From: a virus
DNA length: 61,643 nucleotides
Direction: 5' to 3' (one strand)
Virus record (IMG/VR): IMGVR_UViG_3300037486_000465
Span: 1-61,643 of that record
Shown here: positions 27,580 to 35,298 of the stretch, one piece after another
Layout of the letters: each line of letters opens with the position of its first letter
Numbering within the stretch: the first letter of the stretch is position 1
Notes under the pieces: model-generated
Told to the model about the DNA's origin: nothing
Databases searched by the model: none
What the model saw: the letters and a program-made list of their open reading frames with translations, nothing else
Translations under genes and position numbers: made by a program

Positions 27580-28332
27580 TTAACCAAGATCACTTATAAC
27601 TTCTGGCAATGGACCTTCATAGATTTCACAATTTGACCAATGTTCTGGTTTAACTGGATGTAAATTTCTTGATTCTAAAGTCCAAGGAAGCCAAACTTCA
27701 TTATACCAATTATCCGTATCAAAATCCGCATAATTGCGCCAAGTTTTTATTTTTTGATATACTTCTGCATCTGTTAAAACATATGAACCGTGATAACAAA
27801 TAATATCATTTAAAAGAGCGCTGCCTCGATCTGATAAATTTAAATTAATAATTTTAGATTTAAGTTCAGTATTTTTCATAGTAGGCGCATGATTTAACGT
27901 TGGCATAACTATGACATTTTTGAAAGATTTCCAAAAAGTACGTGTAAATATTTCGTAATATGAATATTGAATATCATTATTTAATATCCATATTATTTTG
28001 CTAAAATCTTCGTTGGTGTAAAATTCATCTGGATCATGAATCATAAGATAAGTAATATTATCCTGTCTAGCGCGTTCAACACACGCATTTCTTGCTTCTT
28101 CTTCAGTTGGCCAATCTCCTTCTATGATAGTAACTTTCGCCATATATGGAGATTCTCGAATTGTATTTAAATCAAAGGTATTTACATAAGCTGTTCTTGC
28201 AGCAGAATTATATGCAAAAGGTAACATACTATGTAATACATATATTTTATCTACGTATGGCCAAGCATTTTGAATATTTCTCATTATCCATTTATCTGCG
28301 CCAAATGTCATTAAATAGGTTGCAGTGCTCAT
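27580..28332 (-). CDS. GT2/GT92-like glycosyltransferase, paralogue 3
   Basis: 250 aa. It keeps the family blocks: TFGADKWIMRN at the start, MIHDPDEFY as the metal site (D-P-D-E), CYHGSYVL and LESRNLHPVKP. It is more distant from the two 257-aa copies than they are from each other, pointing to an older duplication or separate acquisition. Confidence 0.7.
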   Translation of the reverse strand: MSTATYLMTFGADKWIMRNIQNAWPYVDKIYVLHSMLPFAYNSAARTAYVNTFDLNTIRESPYMAKVTIIEGDWPTEEEARNACVERARQDNITYLMIHDPDEFYTNEDFSKIIWILNNDIQYSYYEIFTRTFWKSFKNVIVMPTLNHAPTMKNTELKSKIINLNLSDRGSALLNDIICYHGSYVLTDAEVYQKIKTWRNYADFDTDNWYNEVWLPWTLESRNLHPVKPEHWSNCEIYEGPLPEVISDLG

Positions 28333-28334
28333 AA

Positions 28335-28547
28335 TTATTTAGTTTTTTTAGTTGTTGTATCTTCTTCTCGTGGAACAATTATCCACATAAGTAAATAAAT
28401 AAATATTCCAGGAAAAAATCCTGATAATATAGTTCCAAATATGAATACTAATCTCCATATAATGGGATCATCGCCAAAATATTCACCGATACCGGCGCAT
28501 ATTCCCGCAATAGCTGCATTTCTTTTTCTTAATAATTTTCTTTTCAT
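28335..28547 (-). CDS. PspC-domain small membrane protein
   Basis: 70 aa. The basic start (MKRKLLRKRN), AIAGICAGIGEYFGDDPIIW, a hydrophobic span of about 25 residues and the WIIVP end are the complete PspC domain. PspC proteins sense or relay envelope stress in bacteria. In a phage it may dampen the host response to membrane or surface change, which fits the glycan genes around it. That role is inference. Confidence 0.85.
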   Translation of the reverse strand: MKRKLLRKRNAAIAGICAGIGEYFGDDPIIWRLVFIFGTILSGFFPGIFIYLLMWIIVPREEDTTTKKTK

Positions 28548-28565
28548 ACTTTTACTTTTATTAGT

Positions 28566-28709
28566 TTATATTTTCGATTTTATCCATTTTTTCTTTTTAT
28601 TATCCCATATATATGTATAATAATAAACAGATTCGTCTTCAATATAAGTTGAAACATCGATTGTTTCTCTTAATATATCTATAGTTTGTTCTTTTTCTTC
28701 TTTATTCAT
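28566..28709 (-). CDS. Small acidic/basic protein, 47 aa
   Basis: A 47-aa frame that starts MNKEEKEQTIDILRE and ends in a lysine-rich stretch (WDNKKKKWIKSKI). Its ATG at 28709 overlaps the stop of the upstream GT25-like gene by 8 nt, as in other genes of this operon, and it fills an otherwise empty 154-nt gap. No known motif. Confidence 0.55.
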   Translation of the reverse strand: MNKEEKEQTIDILRETIDVSTYIEDESVYYYTYIWDNKKKKWIKSKI

Positions 28710-29436
28710 AATCATTTGAATTAACGCCTAGCATAAATACGTTTCCTCCTAAAAATTGTGTTTTTTCATAATTTTTATTTTCTCCTCGAATTGAAGAACT
28801 AAGAGATTTAGAAGGAATAACAAGAGGAGGGCTTGCACTATAAAAATTATATCCTAATTGTGTCATCATAATCCAGGATGCTTTATCTGCAATCATGGGT
28901 TGAGAATCTTGTAATTTAATATATCCTTCCATTGCTCTTTTATTCAATCCATATGCTAAAAATGACCAACTGGCAAAGCCTTTAGTCCATCTCGGATTAA
29001 CTCTAACATTTTCTGGTAATAATCTATCCATATATGAATAGAGCAATATTCCGTCAGCATTTTCTGGAATAGTATCAAAATATTTTGGTAATAATTCATC
29101 CCATTTTTTATGAAATGCGCAGTCATCTTCAAATACAAAAATATTTTTTGCACCATCGAGTAATGCAGATTTAATTATTGTATAATGTGATTGCATTGCG
29201 CCCAATTCGTTTGGAAATTCTTTATTAAATAAACGATGATTTATACTAAGATCATTATATTTATCTGCATAAAGTTCTATTAATTTATAAGCATATCCAG
29301 GAATTACTGGTCTATAAAATTCAACTTGTATGTCATGCCTTATAAATTGAGAAAATGCATATTTATATTTGTCTTCTCGTTCTTTGAGACAAATACACAC
29401 CACTGTATCATAACGTTCGTTAATTAAATTCCCCAT
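28702..29436 (-). CDS. GT25-like glycosyltransferase
   Basis: 244 aa. VVCICLKEREDKYKYA is the GT25 start in a divergent form. GAMQSHYTIIKSAL and FVFEDDCAF are the next two hallmark blocks. A Pro/Ser-rich segment near the end (SKSLSSSIRGE) resembles that of other GT25 proteins. Likely an LPS-type hexosyltransferase. Confidence 0.72.
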   Translation of the reverse strand: MGNLINERYDTVVCICLKEREDKYKYAFSQFIRHDIQVEFYRPVIPGYAYKLIELYADKYNDLSINHRLFNKEFPNELGAMQSHYTIIKSALLDGAKNIFVFEDDCAFHKKWDELLPKYFDTIPENADGILLYSYMDRLLPENVRVNPRWTKGFASWSFLAYGLNKRAMEGYIKLQDSQPMIADKASWIMMTQLGYNFYSASPPLVIPSKSLSSSIRGENKNYEKTQFLGGNVFMLGVNSNDYE

Positions 29437-29729
29437 TTTGTTATTTCTTGCATAAGTGTGTAACCTTTAACTCTTCTATCTTCAAGCCATTCTTTATAAC
29501 CATCTGTATAATCAATACTGTAATAATCTTGAATAACTGCATAATGTCCAGTATCTTTTTTATATTTTTCACGCCAATGCGTAGCATTTCCTTCAAGCCA
29601 TTGCACATATTCATTTGTTAATTCGCCTTGATAATTATAAAATTCTTGTGTTTTAGAAGAATCCATTCCAAGTGTAGGTGTAAAACCAGTCTCAAACTTG
29701 TATTTAATTCTCAATTGCAGCGCTGTCAT
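29424..29729 (-). CDS. Phage protein of unknown function
   Basis: 101 aa, rich in Tyr, Trp and Lys, with a repeated pattern EYVQWLE / GYKEWLED that may mark a duplicated short unit. Not recognised. Overlaps the downstream GT25-like gene by 13 nt and the upstream gene by 26 nt. Confidence 0.6.
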   Translation of the reverse strand: MTALQLRIKYKFETGFTPTLGMDSSKTQEFYNYQGELTNEYVQWLEGNATHWREKYKKDTGHYAVIQDYYSIDYTDGYKEWLEDRRVKGYTLMQEITKWGI

Positions 29730-30114
29730 TTTCTATAACTTTTAATTGTTCTTGTAATAAATTTAATTTTGAAAATATATCTTCATCTGGTTCCTTTGGA
29801 TAAATACATTCTAACTTTATATTTTCAGTTTCGTGACTAGGAACAAATACAGTTTTTATTATTGTATTGGTTTTCTCTTGAAGTTCTAAAGTAAATATTT
29901 CTTCTATAGAAGTTTTTAATCCTGCTGCTCTTTCTCGTATTTTGCTAAGAGACAAATTTGATATTCCAAAATAACACACTAAAATAATTAAGTTTTTCAT
30001 ATTATTTTTAATATTAATCGATTGACTTCCTGATGATCCGTTTTCTCCTATAATATCTTCACATAGTTGTCCATGGTGCGTAAAATGTGCGATATTTTTA
30101 TTTTTTAGCGCCAT
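29704..30114 (-). CDS. Phage protein of unknown function
   Basis: 136 aa from the ATG 2 nt past the AGT-like gene's stop. An internal ATG at 30000 would give a 98-aa protein starting MKNLIILVCYFG, and either start is possible. The C-terminal third is acidic and probably coiled (KLNLLQEQLKVIEND). No recognised domain. Confidence 0.5.
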   Translation of the reverse strand: MALKNKNIAHFTHHGQLCEDIIGENGSSGSQSINIKNNMKNLIILVCYFGISNLSLSKIRERAAGLKTSIEEIFTLELQEKTNTIIKTVFVPSHETENIKLECIYPKEPDEDIFSKLNLLQEQLKVIENDSAAIEN

Positions 30115-30115
30115 A

Positions 30116-31357
30116 TTAAAATAATGATTTAGATTTAATAATTTTTGCTTTTTCTAATTTCATAACATCATCTATAAGATTTTGAAATATAAATTGACTA
30201 TCACAATGATTTCTCGTTATTTCAAAACTACATTCTAAATATTGTTTTTTGAGCGTTGGTTTATTATATATATCGTTTATTTTTTCTACTATTTCACCGA
30301 CATTTGCTAAATCTTTTTTTACAAATAAGCCATATGTATCTAAATCAACAAAATGCTTAGCTGTTTTTTTGCCATTTTCCCAAATATAACAATTTTGTGC
30401 CCAATGATAATCAAACATTGGAACTACCCCTACACCAATTATTTCACATTGAGCATATTCGAAATTGTCTCCATAAGCATCCGCAGAAAGATGATAAAAA
30501 TCTGCACCTACTAAAGATGTGCTTAAGGTTTCCATTCCATCAACATAATCATAAGGTCCAAAGACATAAATATGTTCATAACTTCTATCTGCATTTAGAG
30601 CTGACATTCCAGTTGAAAAGAAATTTTTATCTACCTGAATAATATCATGCTTGGGTATTCTTTTTTTAATATCATCATAAAAGATGTTAAGGGCACCAAG
30701 TGATCTCTCGACACCTTTCATTTCAAGTAATATGTTATTTTGTTTAGCATATGGAAGGAATCCAAACAGTCTATCAGGTTGCTTGAATGTGGCATATCTA
30801 CCAAGGTAGGTAATCTTTTTTACATGATCAGTCTTTCTATATTTTTCTAATTGAGAAAAGTTAAAGCCTACTTGTAATTGTATAAATTTTGATTTAATAT
30901 CGGTTCCAAAAATTTCTACAAGTTTATTATAGAATGGCGATGTAATGCTATGAGAAACTATACCATCACATAAATTACAAAGTTCAAAGAAATTTGCGTT
31001 TCTATGTATTGATGCTATTTTGTGATCATTTTGAAATATAATTTTTTTAGTTTTAATATTTTTCACCATATTAAGAAAGCCATCAATTGCCCATTGAGAA
31101 TGCTTAATACTTGGGACACTATTTATAAAAACATAGTCAAATTCATTTAACACAGTTCCAAATGTACTTATGTTATCTTTTGTTATAACGCTAAATTTGG
31201 GCAAATTTTGCATATTTCTTCTACCCCATTTTTTATCGTCTAGATCATAAACAGTATATTCAATTCCTTTACTTGTAAAAAACTCTGAAAGCTCGATAAT
31301 ATATCTAGTTACACCGGCACCTTCAAAAGATCTTCCTACTACAATTGCTATTTTCAT
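30116..31357 (-). CDS. a-gt: T4 AGT-like DNA alpha-glucosyltransferase
   Basis: 413 aa, close to T4 AGT (about 400 aa). Blocks align in order with AGT as I recall it: SFEGAGVTRY (10-19; T4 GLEGCGVTKF), FINSVPS (77-83; T4 IINSVPA), FQNDHKIASIHRN (108-120; T4 YQHDHSVLSLRRN), YLGRYATFKQ (T4 WIGRTTTWKG), MKGVERSLGA (T4 MEGLERSPAF) and YAQCEIIGVGVVPMF (T4 YTHLELGACGTIPVF). AGT moves glucose from UDP-glucose onto hydroxymethylcytosine in DNA and protects it from host nucleases. A gp42-type enzyme at 49793 supplies the modified base. Confidence 0.82.
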   Translation of the reverse strand: MKIAIVVGRSFEGAGVTRYIIELSEFFTSKGIEYTVYDLDDKKWGRRNMQNLPKFSVITKDNISTFGTVLNEFDYVFINSVPSIKHSQWAIDGFLNMVKNIKTKKIIFQNDHKIASIHRNANFFELCNLCDGIVSHSITSPFYNKLVEIFGTDIKSKFIQLQVGFNFSQLEKYRKTDHVKKITYLGRYATFKQPDRLFGFLPYAKQNNILLEMKGVERSLGALNIFYDDIKKRIPKHDIIQVDKNFFSTGMSALNADRSYEHIYVFGPYDYVDGMETLSTSLVGADFYHLSADAYGDNFEYAQCEIIGVGVVPMFDYHWAQNCYIWENGKKTAKHFVDLDTYGLFVKKDLANVGEIVEKINDIYNKPTLKKQYLECSFEITRNHCDSQFIFQNLIDDVMKLEKAKIIKSKSLF

Positions 31358-32127
31358 ATTTGTTGTGTTTTACGTTTCCAATATTCTTTTCTTTTATTAC
31401 TTTGTTTTAAACGTGTTTCTTCAGATATGGGTTTTCTTTTTCTTTGTGATTGTCTTCCTATCTCCCAACCCTCTGATATATAATTTTCTAATTCTTCTTG
31501 TTTAATCTGTTTACTTTTATTTACTTTTACATTTCTAACCCAAACCCTATTTGTTTTATTTTTCTTATATTCTTCTATTTTTTTATCAGCTATTTCTTTT
31601 CCATATTTTATAAACCATATATCATAAAAAGATTTATTTGCCATAGGATTATTTTCTCCTGCGGATTTTTCACCAAGTTTTCGCTTCATTTCATCTGCTT
31701 TTTCTTTTCCATATCTTTCTTCGTAGTTTCCTAAATTTGATATTCTATTTTTTTCTATAGATTTTTTAGAGTGCTTCTTGCCGTACATTGTATTTTTTTC
31801 ACCTCTATGATCTACTGGAATACTTCTAAATAATTCTATGGCGTATTCATAATCTCTTGAACTTATTTCATATTTTCTTTTATTCATAAATGCCATAAAA
31901 TGAAACGCATGATATATTTTATAATTTCCCTGATAAATATATGTTAGTAATTTATGACAAACAAAGTGTTCTCTTGCAGTTAATAAAACTTTATTTTTAA
32001 TACTATCATCGCCTCCTATACATCGAGGAATTATATGATGATCTTCATAATAATTTTCATTGTTTCTAATTCTATTTTGTTTTCTGGCGTTTTCGATTAT
32101 AGAATTATAAACTTGTTGGTGATTCAT
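31354..32127 (-). CDS. HNH homing-endonuclease-like protein
   Basis: 257 aa from the ATG at 32127; a longer frame from 32166 overlaps the next gene. EDHHIIPRCIGG with downstream H...H (REHFVCHKLL) is the HNH site. KNTMYGKKHSKKSIEK and NNPMANKSFYDIW are NUMOD3-like DNA-binding repeats, and the tail is very basic. Freestanding HNH genes of this kind are common in T4-like phages. It lies directly upstream of the AGT-like gene (4-nt overlap). Confidence 0.8.
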   Translation of the reverse strand: MNHQQVYNSIIENARKQNRIRNNENYYEDHHIIPRCIGGDDSIKNKVLLTAREHFVCHKLLTYIYQGNYKIYHAFHFMAFMNKRKYEISSRDYEYAIELFRSIPVDHRGEKNTMYGKKHSKKSIEKNRISNLGNYEERYGKEKADEMKRKLGEKSAGENNPMANKSFYDIWFIKYGKEIADKKIEEYKKNKTNRVWVRNVKVNKSKQIKQEELENYISEGWEIGRQSQRKRKPISEETRLKQSNKRKEYWKRKTQQI

Positions 32128-32149
32128 CTTTTTAATAAATTTATTATTT

Positions 32150-32335
32150 TTAATCTTTACTATCAATTAAGTATTCTGCTAAATATATAAGTCCAAGCGT
32201 TACTCCGGCTGCTCCTATTATTAATAAAACTGTTGTTATATCAATAAGAAAAGATAAGGCAGTAAATAAAGCACCTATTATTAATATAAGTATAAACCAT
32301 CCGATAATTTTTTTGATTTTAGTTTTAGTTTTCAT
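32150..32335 (-). CDS. Small two-helix membrane protein
   Basis: 61 aa. A basic start (KTKTKIKK), then two hydrophobic spans (about residues 11-30 and 33-52) and a short acidic end. No family recognised. Overlaps the upstream YopX-like gene by 11 nt. Confidence 0.6.
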   Translation of the reverse strand: MKTKTKIKKIIGWFILILIIGALFTALSFLIDITTVLLIIGAAGVTLGLIYLAEYLIDSKD

Positions 32336-32738
32336 TTTTATCTTTTGTTAATAATTCTGGATTTTCATAAATATTTCCGATAACTTCAGGTAATATATTT
32401 TCATTATACGTCCATTTTTCTATATTTACACCATGTGGTCCAAATGTAACAGGATATATTCTTAAATATTCTCCGGCGGGCCCAAAATCTACCATTGCTG
32501 CGACTATATCTTTTTCATAAATTTCTTTATCATTTTTATCATGTAATCCAGTATATTGCATTATATCATAATGCTCTATGTTTTCATCCATTTCTGCTGG
32601 CCACACGTCCCATTTTTCTTCCCATTCTTTTCTGGTAAAGCATAAACTATTGTATTCACCACATAGCCATAAATGATCTAAAAATGTCATTTGCTTTCGT
32701 ATTTTATCCCAAACTCTAAATTTAATCTCTCGATTCAT
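32325..32738 (-). CDS. YopX-domain protein
   Basis: 137 aa. IKFRVWDKIRKQM at the N-terminus, DIMQYTGLHDKNDKEIYEKDIV in the middle (YTGL-D-x-G/D-x-E-I-Y-E) and VIGNIYENPELL at the end are the YopX pattern. YopX proteins are small phage proteins of unknown function. A second copy lies next to it. Confidence 0.85.
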   Translation of the reverse strand: MNREIKFRVWDKIRKQMTFLDHLWLCGEYNSLCFTRKEWEEKWDVWPAEMDENIEHYDIMQYTGLHDKNDKEIYEKDIVAAMVDFGPAGEYLRIYPVTFGPHGVNIEKWTYNENILPEVIGNIYENPELLTKDKNEN

Positions 32739-33132
32739 TTTTGTATTTTTCTCTTAATTCTATTTCAATTTCTGCTGCTCTCTTTAATATTTCTTCCTTC
32801 TTTTCAGGGTATTCTTTTAATTCATAAGAATTACCCAATATTTCACTTTCTTCTGGAAAAGAAGGGTCTATATCATTACAAAAGGGGTGAAATCCTGCAT
32901 CAAAAAATATCACAGTTTCTATACCACGTCTTCCAAATATTATATCGCTTTCGTATATCTCTTTTCCTTTTTTATCTTTTAATCCTGTATATTGAAGCAA
33001 TTCATAGTTATCATTGCCCTCGCCATTTTGCAAATTATATACGTTTCCATTTATATCTATAGATATGTGTGGAGAGTATATAACGAAGCGTTTAAACTCT
33101 TTATCCCAAACTTTAAATTTAATCTCTCTCAT
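32722..33132 (-). CDS. YopX-domain protein, second copy
   Basis: 136 aa. EIKFKVWDKEFKRF and ELLQYTGLKDKKGKEIYESD are clear YopX blocks. ILGNSYE is the C-terminal block. The last 30 residues are charged and helical (EEILKRAAEIEIELREKYK). Overlaps the first copy by 17 nt. The two share the fold but differ in most positions. Confidence 0.85.
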   Translation of the reverse strand: MREIKFKVWDKEFKRFVIYSPHISIDINGNVYNLQNGEGNDNYELLQYTGLKDKKGKEIYESDIIFGRRGIETVIFFDAGFHPFCNDIDPSFPEESEILGNSYELKEYPEKKEEILKRAAEIEIELREKYKNESRD

Positions 33133-33133
33133 A

Positions 33134-33436
33134 TTATATTCTTTTAAAGTATCTTTTGTATTTTATTTTTTCGCATTTTGAACATTTCCATTCACTTTTT
33201 GGTGTTTTGCTTTCATAAACATTCCTTATAAATACTAATTCGTGTTTGTCGCACTTAACTTCTTCACCATAATCTATTAAATCACACCAATTAGGAATTT
33301 CATGAACTTTTGTTTCGGACTCAATAGGAACGGGTTTCATAAATGCCTTTCTGCACGATTCTTTACAATTTTCTGCCCAAGAAGGAATAAAAAAAGGACA
33401 TTCATCGCAATTTTTAATTACTATATGTTTATTCAT
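33134..33436 (-). CDS. Zinc-ribbon-like small protein
   Basis: 100 aa. Cys pairs CDECPF near the start and CSKCEKIKYKR at the end, with CKESC, WCD and CDKH between, suggest one or two zinc sites. Function unknown. Stop-start overlap with the GT25 gene upstream is one base. Confidence 0.65.
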   Translation of the reverse strand: MNKHIVIKNCDECPFFIPSWAENCKESCRKAFMKPVPIESETKVHEIPNWCDLIDYGEEVKCDKHELVFIRNVYESKTPKSEWKCSKCEKIKYKRYFKRI

Positions 33437-34242
33437 TATAATAATGGTTTTGATTTAATAGTTTTTTCGTAACTGTACTCTGATTTTATATCTTTGATAT
33501 TAGTTTTTGTTTTACGATCATATCCACACATATTATCAAAATTACTATCAGGAGAATATAATGTCTTAGTATAATTTAAAGATTTGCTTTTTCCGTCTAT
33601 ATCTGAAGTTCCTCCTATTTGATATACACAAAATGGAAAAAGCCCATATCCTTTATATTTTCCTTCAACTATGCCTTCTGGTAATAATCCATCACATGTA
33701 TCATCAAAATCCATTAATTTATCTAAAACTGGTTTATACCCTGCTTTAGTTATTATATATGAATGCATGCCATAAAAACCCATTTTAGAAACATCCCATA
33801 TATGTTCAGATATTTGATATTTTTTATTTAATTTTTGTTCATATGCTATTGCACCTAAATAAATAACCTGCGCATCTTCTGGAACTTCATCTAAAAGTTT
33901 CAATCTATCTGCAAAATCTGGAGATAATATAACATCATCTTCTAATATTAAAATGCCATTTAAATTCATCATCTGAGCATATTTAATAGCAGCCGAATGA
34001 GATATGGCACAACACAATGCACCTACGCTAAAACGAGCTCTTGCATCTTTTCCAAATGAAAAAGCTTTCATTGGTCTTCTGGTTAATGATTTAAGTGCTG
34101 GGTTGTTTATCAATTTGCCGTCAAAGGCAGGAAAAAAATGATATTTAATATTATGTTTTTGTAATTGTTCTTCAACCATAGATTTTCGTTGTGTACTTCT
34201 TTCCAAATTAATCACAACTATCTCATCGAAAAATCTGTTCAT
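33436..34242 (-). CDS. GT25-family glycosyltransferase, first gene of the minus cluster
   Basis: 268 aa. IVVINLERSTQRKSM, FPAFDGKLI, CCAISHSAAIKYA and LILEDDVILS are the four GT25 blocks in order. It is transcriptionally first in the 33-kb minus-strand run, so a promoter should lie in the short gap between it and the terminator at 34306. Confidence 0.88.
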   Translation of the reverse strand: MNRFFDEIVVINLERSTQRKSMVEEQLQKHNIKYHFFPAFDGKLINNPALKSLTRRPMKAFSFGKDARARFSVGALCCAISHSAAIKYAQMMNLNGILILEDDVILSPDFADRLKLLDEVPEDAQVIYLGAIAYEQKLNKKYQISEHIWDVSKMGFYGMHSYIITKAGYKPVLDKLMDFDDTCDGLLPEGIVEGKYKGYGLFPFCVYQIGGTSDIDGKSKSLNYTKTLYSPDSNFDNMCGYDRKTKTNIKDIKSEYSYEKTIKSKPLL

Positions 34243-34258
34243 GTGTAAATATATTTAA

Positions 34259-34273
34259 TATTTTTATATTATA
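34259..34273 (-). promoter_or_regulatory. Candidate promoter for the minus-strand cluster
   Basis: On the minus strand this reads TATAATATAAAAATA, about 17-31 nt before the start codon of the first gene. It lies in the only gap between the upstream terminator and that gene. The base composition is AT-rich, so chance is possible. Confidence 0.3.
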
Positions 34274-34305
34274 CGCATAAGTATGGTTAAAGTTTTGTTA
34301 AAAAC

Positions 34306-34329
34306 AAAAGGGAATCGAAATTCCCTTTT
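34306..34329 (-). terminator. Terminator of the gene at 34336
   Basis: A 10-bp stem (AAAAGGGAAT / ATTCCCTTTT) with a CGAA loop, 7 nt after the stop of the gene on the minus strand, followed by a U-rich run. Confidence 0.8.
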
Positions 34330-34335
34330 TATAAT

Positions 34336-35226
34336 TTAGTTATCACCTAAGAATTTTTTAACCTTATTTGCTTTTTCAGTTTCTTTCTTAGCTTTTTCAG
34401 CCTTTTCGGCTTCAATTTTTTCTTGTTCTTTTTTCTGCTTATATTGTGCTATTACTTCTTTCATTGATCCTTTAAACGTATCATTATAAAAAGAATTAAA
34501 ACCCTTTACAACATTATTAGATCCGCATCTAAAAATTTCTTCTCTTCCATCACCAGCTAAATCATAAACTACTAGATAAGTCTGTGGAGATGTAAGATCT
34601 GCAGTAGGCTGTACTGGTTCTTCTAATGGTGTTTCAGTGGGAGCTTCCATAGAATCTTCTGCTGGAGGAGTAGATAAATCTTGCGCCGGAGCGTTTTCGG
34701 CAGGTGTATCTGTAGGTTCTTTAGTAAGAAGATCTTCTTTTTCATCGCCTAAATTACCAAGATCTAAAGCAGGATCTTCAGTTTCTTTAGCTTCAGTAAC
34801 AGGAGTAGTAGGCAAAGCTGTTTGTTCAACTTTAGGAGTAATTTCCTTTCCTTCTATAATTTCTTCTTCTGGTTCTTCTGACGCGCCCGTTCCTCCTTCT
34901 ATACTACCATCTGATAGTGTTTGCGGCGGTAATTCCATAACACCCACAACATAATCACTATTAAATAATTTATATATGTTTCCACCCTGTGTAAAGCTTT
35001 GTTTAGTTTGTTGGTTTTCATCCCAAAATTCCTTAAATTTAAGAATTTCGCCGCCAGCAGCCTTTTTAAATTGATCAAAGTTCTTAGTAATCTTATCTAT
35101 AATAGCTAAGCCATCTTTTTCCTTTGATTGTAATGTCTCTTTATCCATTCCAGCCTTTTCTTCTTCAAATAAGCTAAAAAATTTGTAATCTTCAAATTCT
35201 TGCAGAGATTCACGTACGTGTTTCAT
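34336..35226 (-). CDS. Acidic Pro-rich protein with capsid-targeting-like N-terminus
   Basis: 296 aa. Starts MKHVRESLQEFEDYKFFSLF. The SLQE and SLFE sites match the (I/L)-x-E rule of the T4 prohead protease. A linker at about 125-215 is rich in Pro, Glu, Thr and Ala. A folded stretch (TYLVVYDLAGDGREEIFRC) and a Lys/Glu coiled tail follow. It resembles a head-internal or scaffold-type protein in composition. It has its own promoter-like box and terminator, unlike the rest of the minus cluster. Role is inference. Confidence 0.6.
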   Translation of the reverse strand: MKHVRESLQEFEDYKFFSLFEEEKAGMDKETLQSKEKDGLAIIDKITKNFDQFKKAAGGEILKFKEFWDENQQTKQSFTQGGNIYKLFNSDYVVGVMELPPQTLSDGSIEGGTGASEEPEEEIIEGKEITPKVEQTALPTTPVTEAKETEDPALDLGNLGDEKEDLLTKEPTDTPAENAPAQDLSTPPAEDSMEAPTETPLEEPVQPTADLTSPQTYLVVYDLAGDGREEIFRCGSNNVVKGFNSFYNDTFKGSMKEVIAQYKQKKEQEKIEAEKAEKAKKETEKANKVKKFLGDN

Positions 35227-35233
35227 AATTCAC

Positions 35234-35254
35234 TATTTTATTTTATATATTCAA
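35234..35254 (-). promoter_or_regulatory. Late-promoter-like box for gene 34336
   Basis: Minus-strand sequence TTGAATATATAAAATAAAAT(A) is identical over 21 nt to the box before the tail gene at 54287. TATATAAA begins 23 nt before the ATG. T4 late promoters have TATAAATA at -10. Confidence 0.6.
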
Positions 35255-35268
35255 ACTTTTTCTATCAG

Positions 35269-35287
35269 AATATATATAAAAAAATAA
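35269..35287 (+). promoter_or_regulatory. Late-promoter-like box for gene 35299
   Basis: AATATATATAAA box with TATATAAA 26 nt before the ATG. It faces away from the minus-strand box at 35234, making a divergent promoter pair in a 72-nt gap. Confidence 0.5.
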
Positions 35288-35298
35288 ACATCAATACT

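Noticed and set aside
1108-34242. Bacterial chromosome locus rather than phage
   Set aside because: The block also holds AGT, YopX and HNH genes and is flanked by gp23 and tail genes. A chimeric assembly cannot be excluded from sequence alone.
35200-35298. Longer start for the gene at 35299
   Set aside because: It would overlap the divergent gene start and both promoter boxes, and it adds a Phe/Tyr-rich stretch unlike the family's N-terminal tag.
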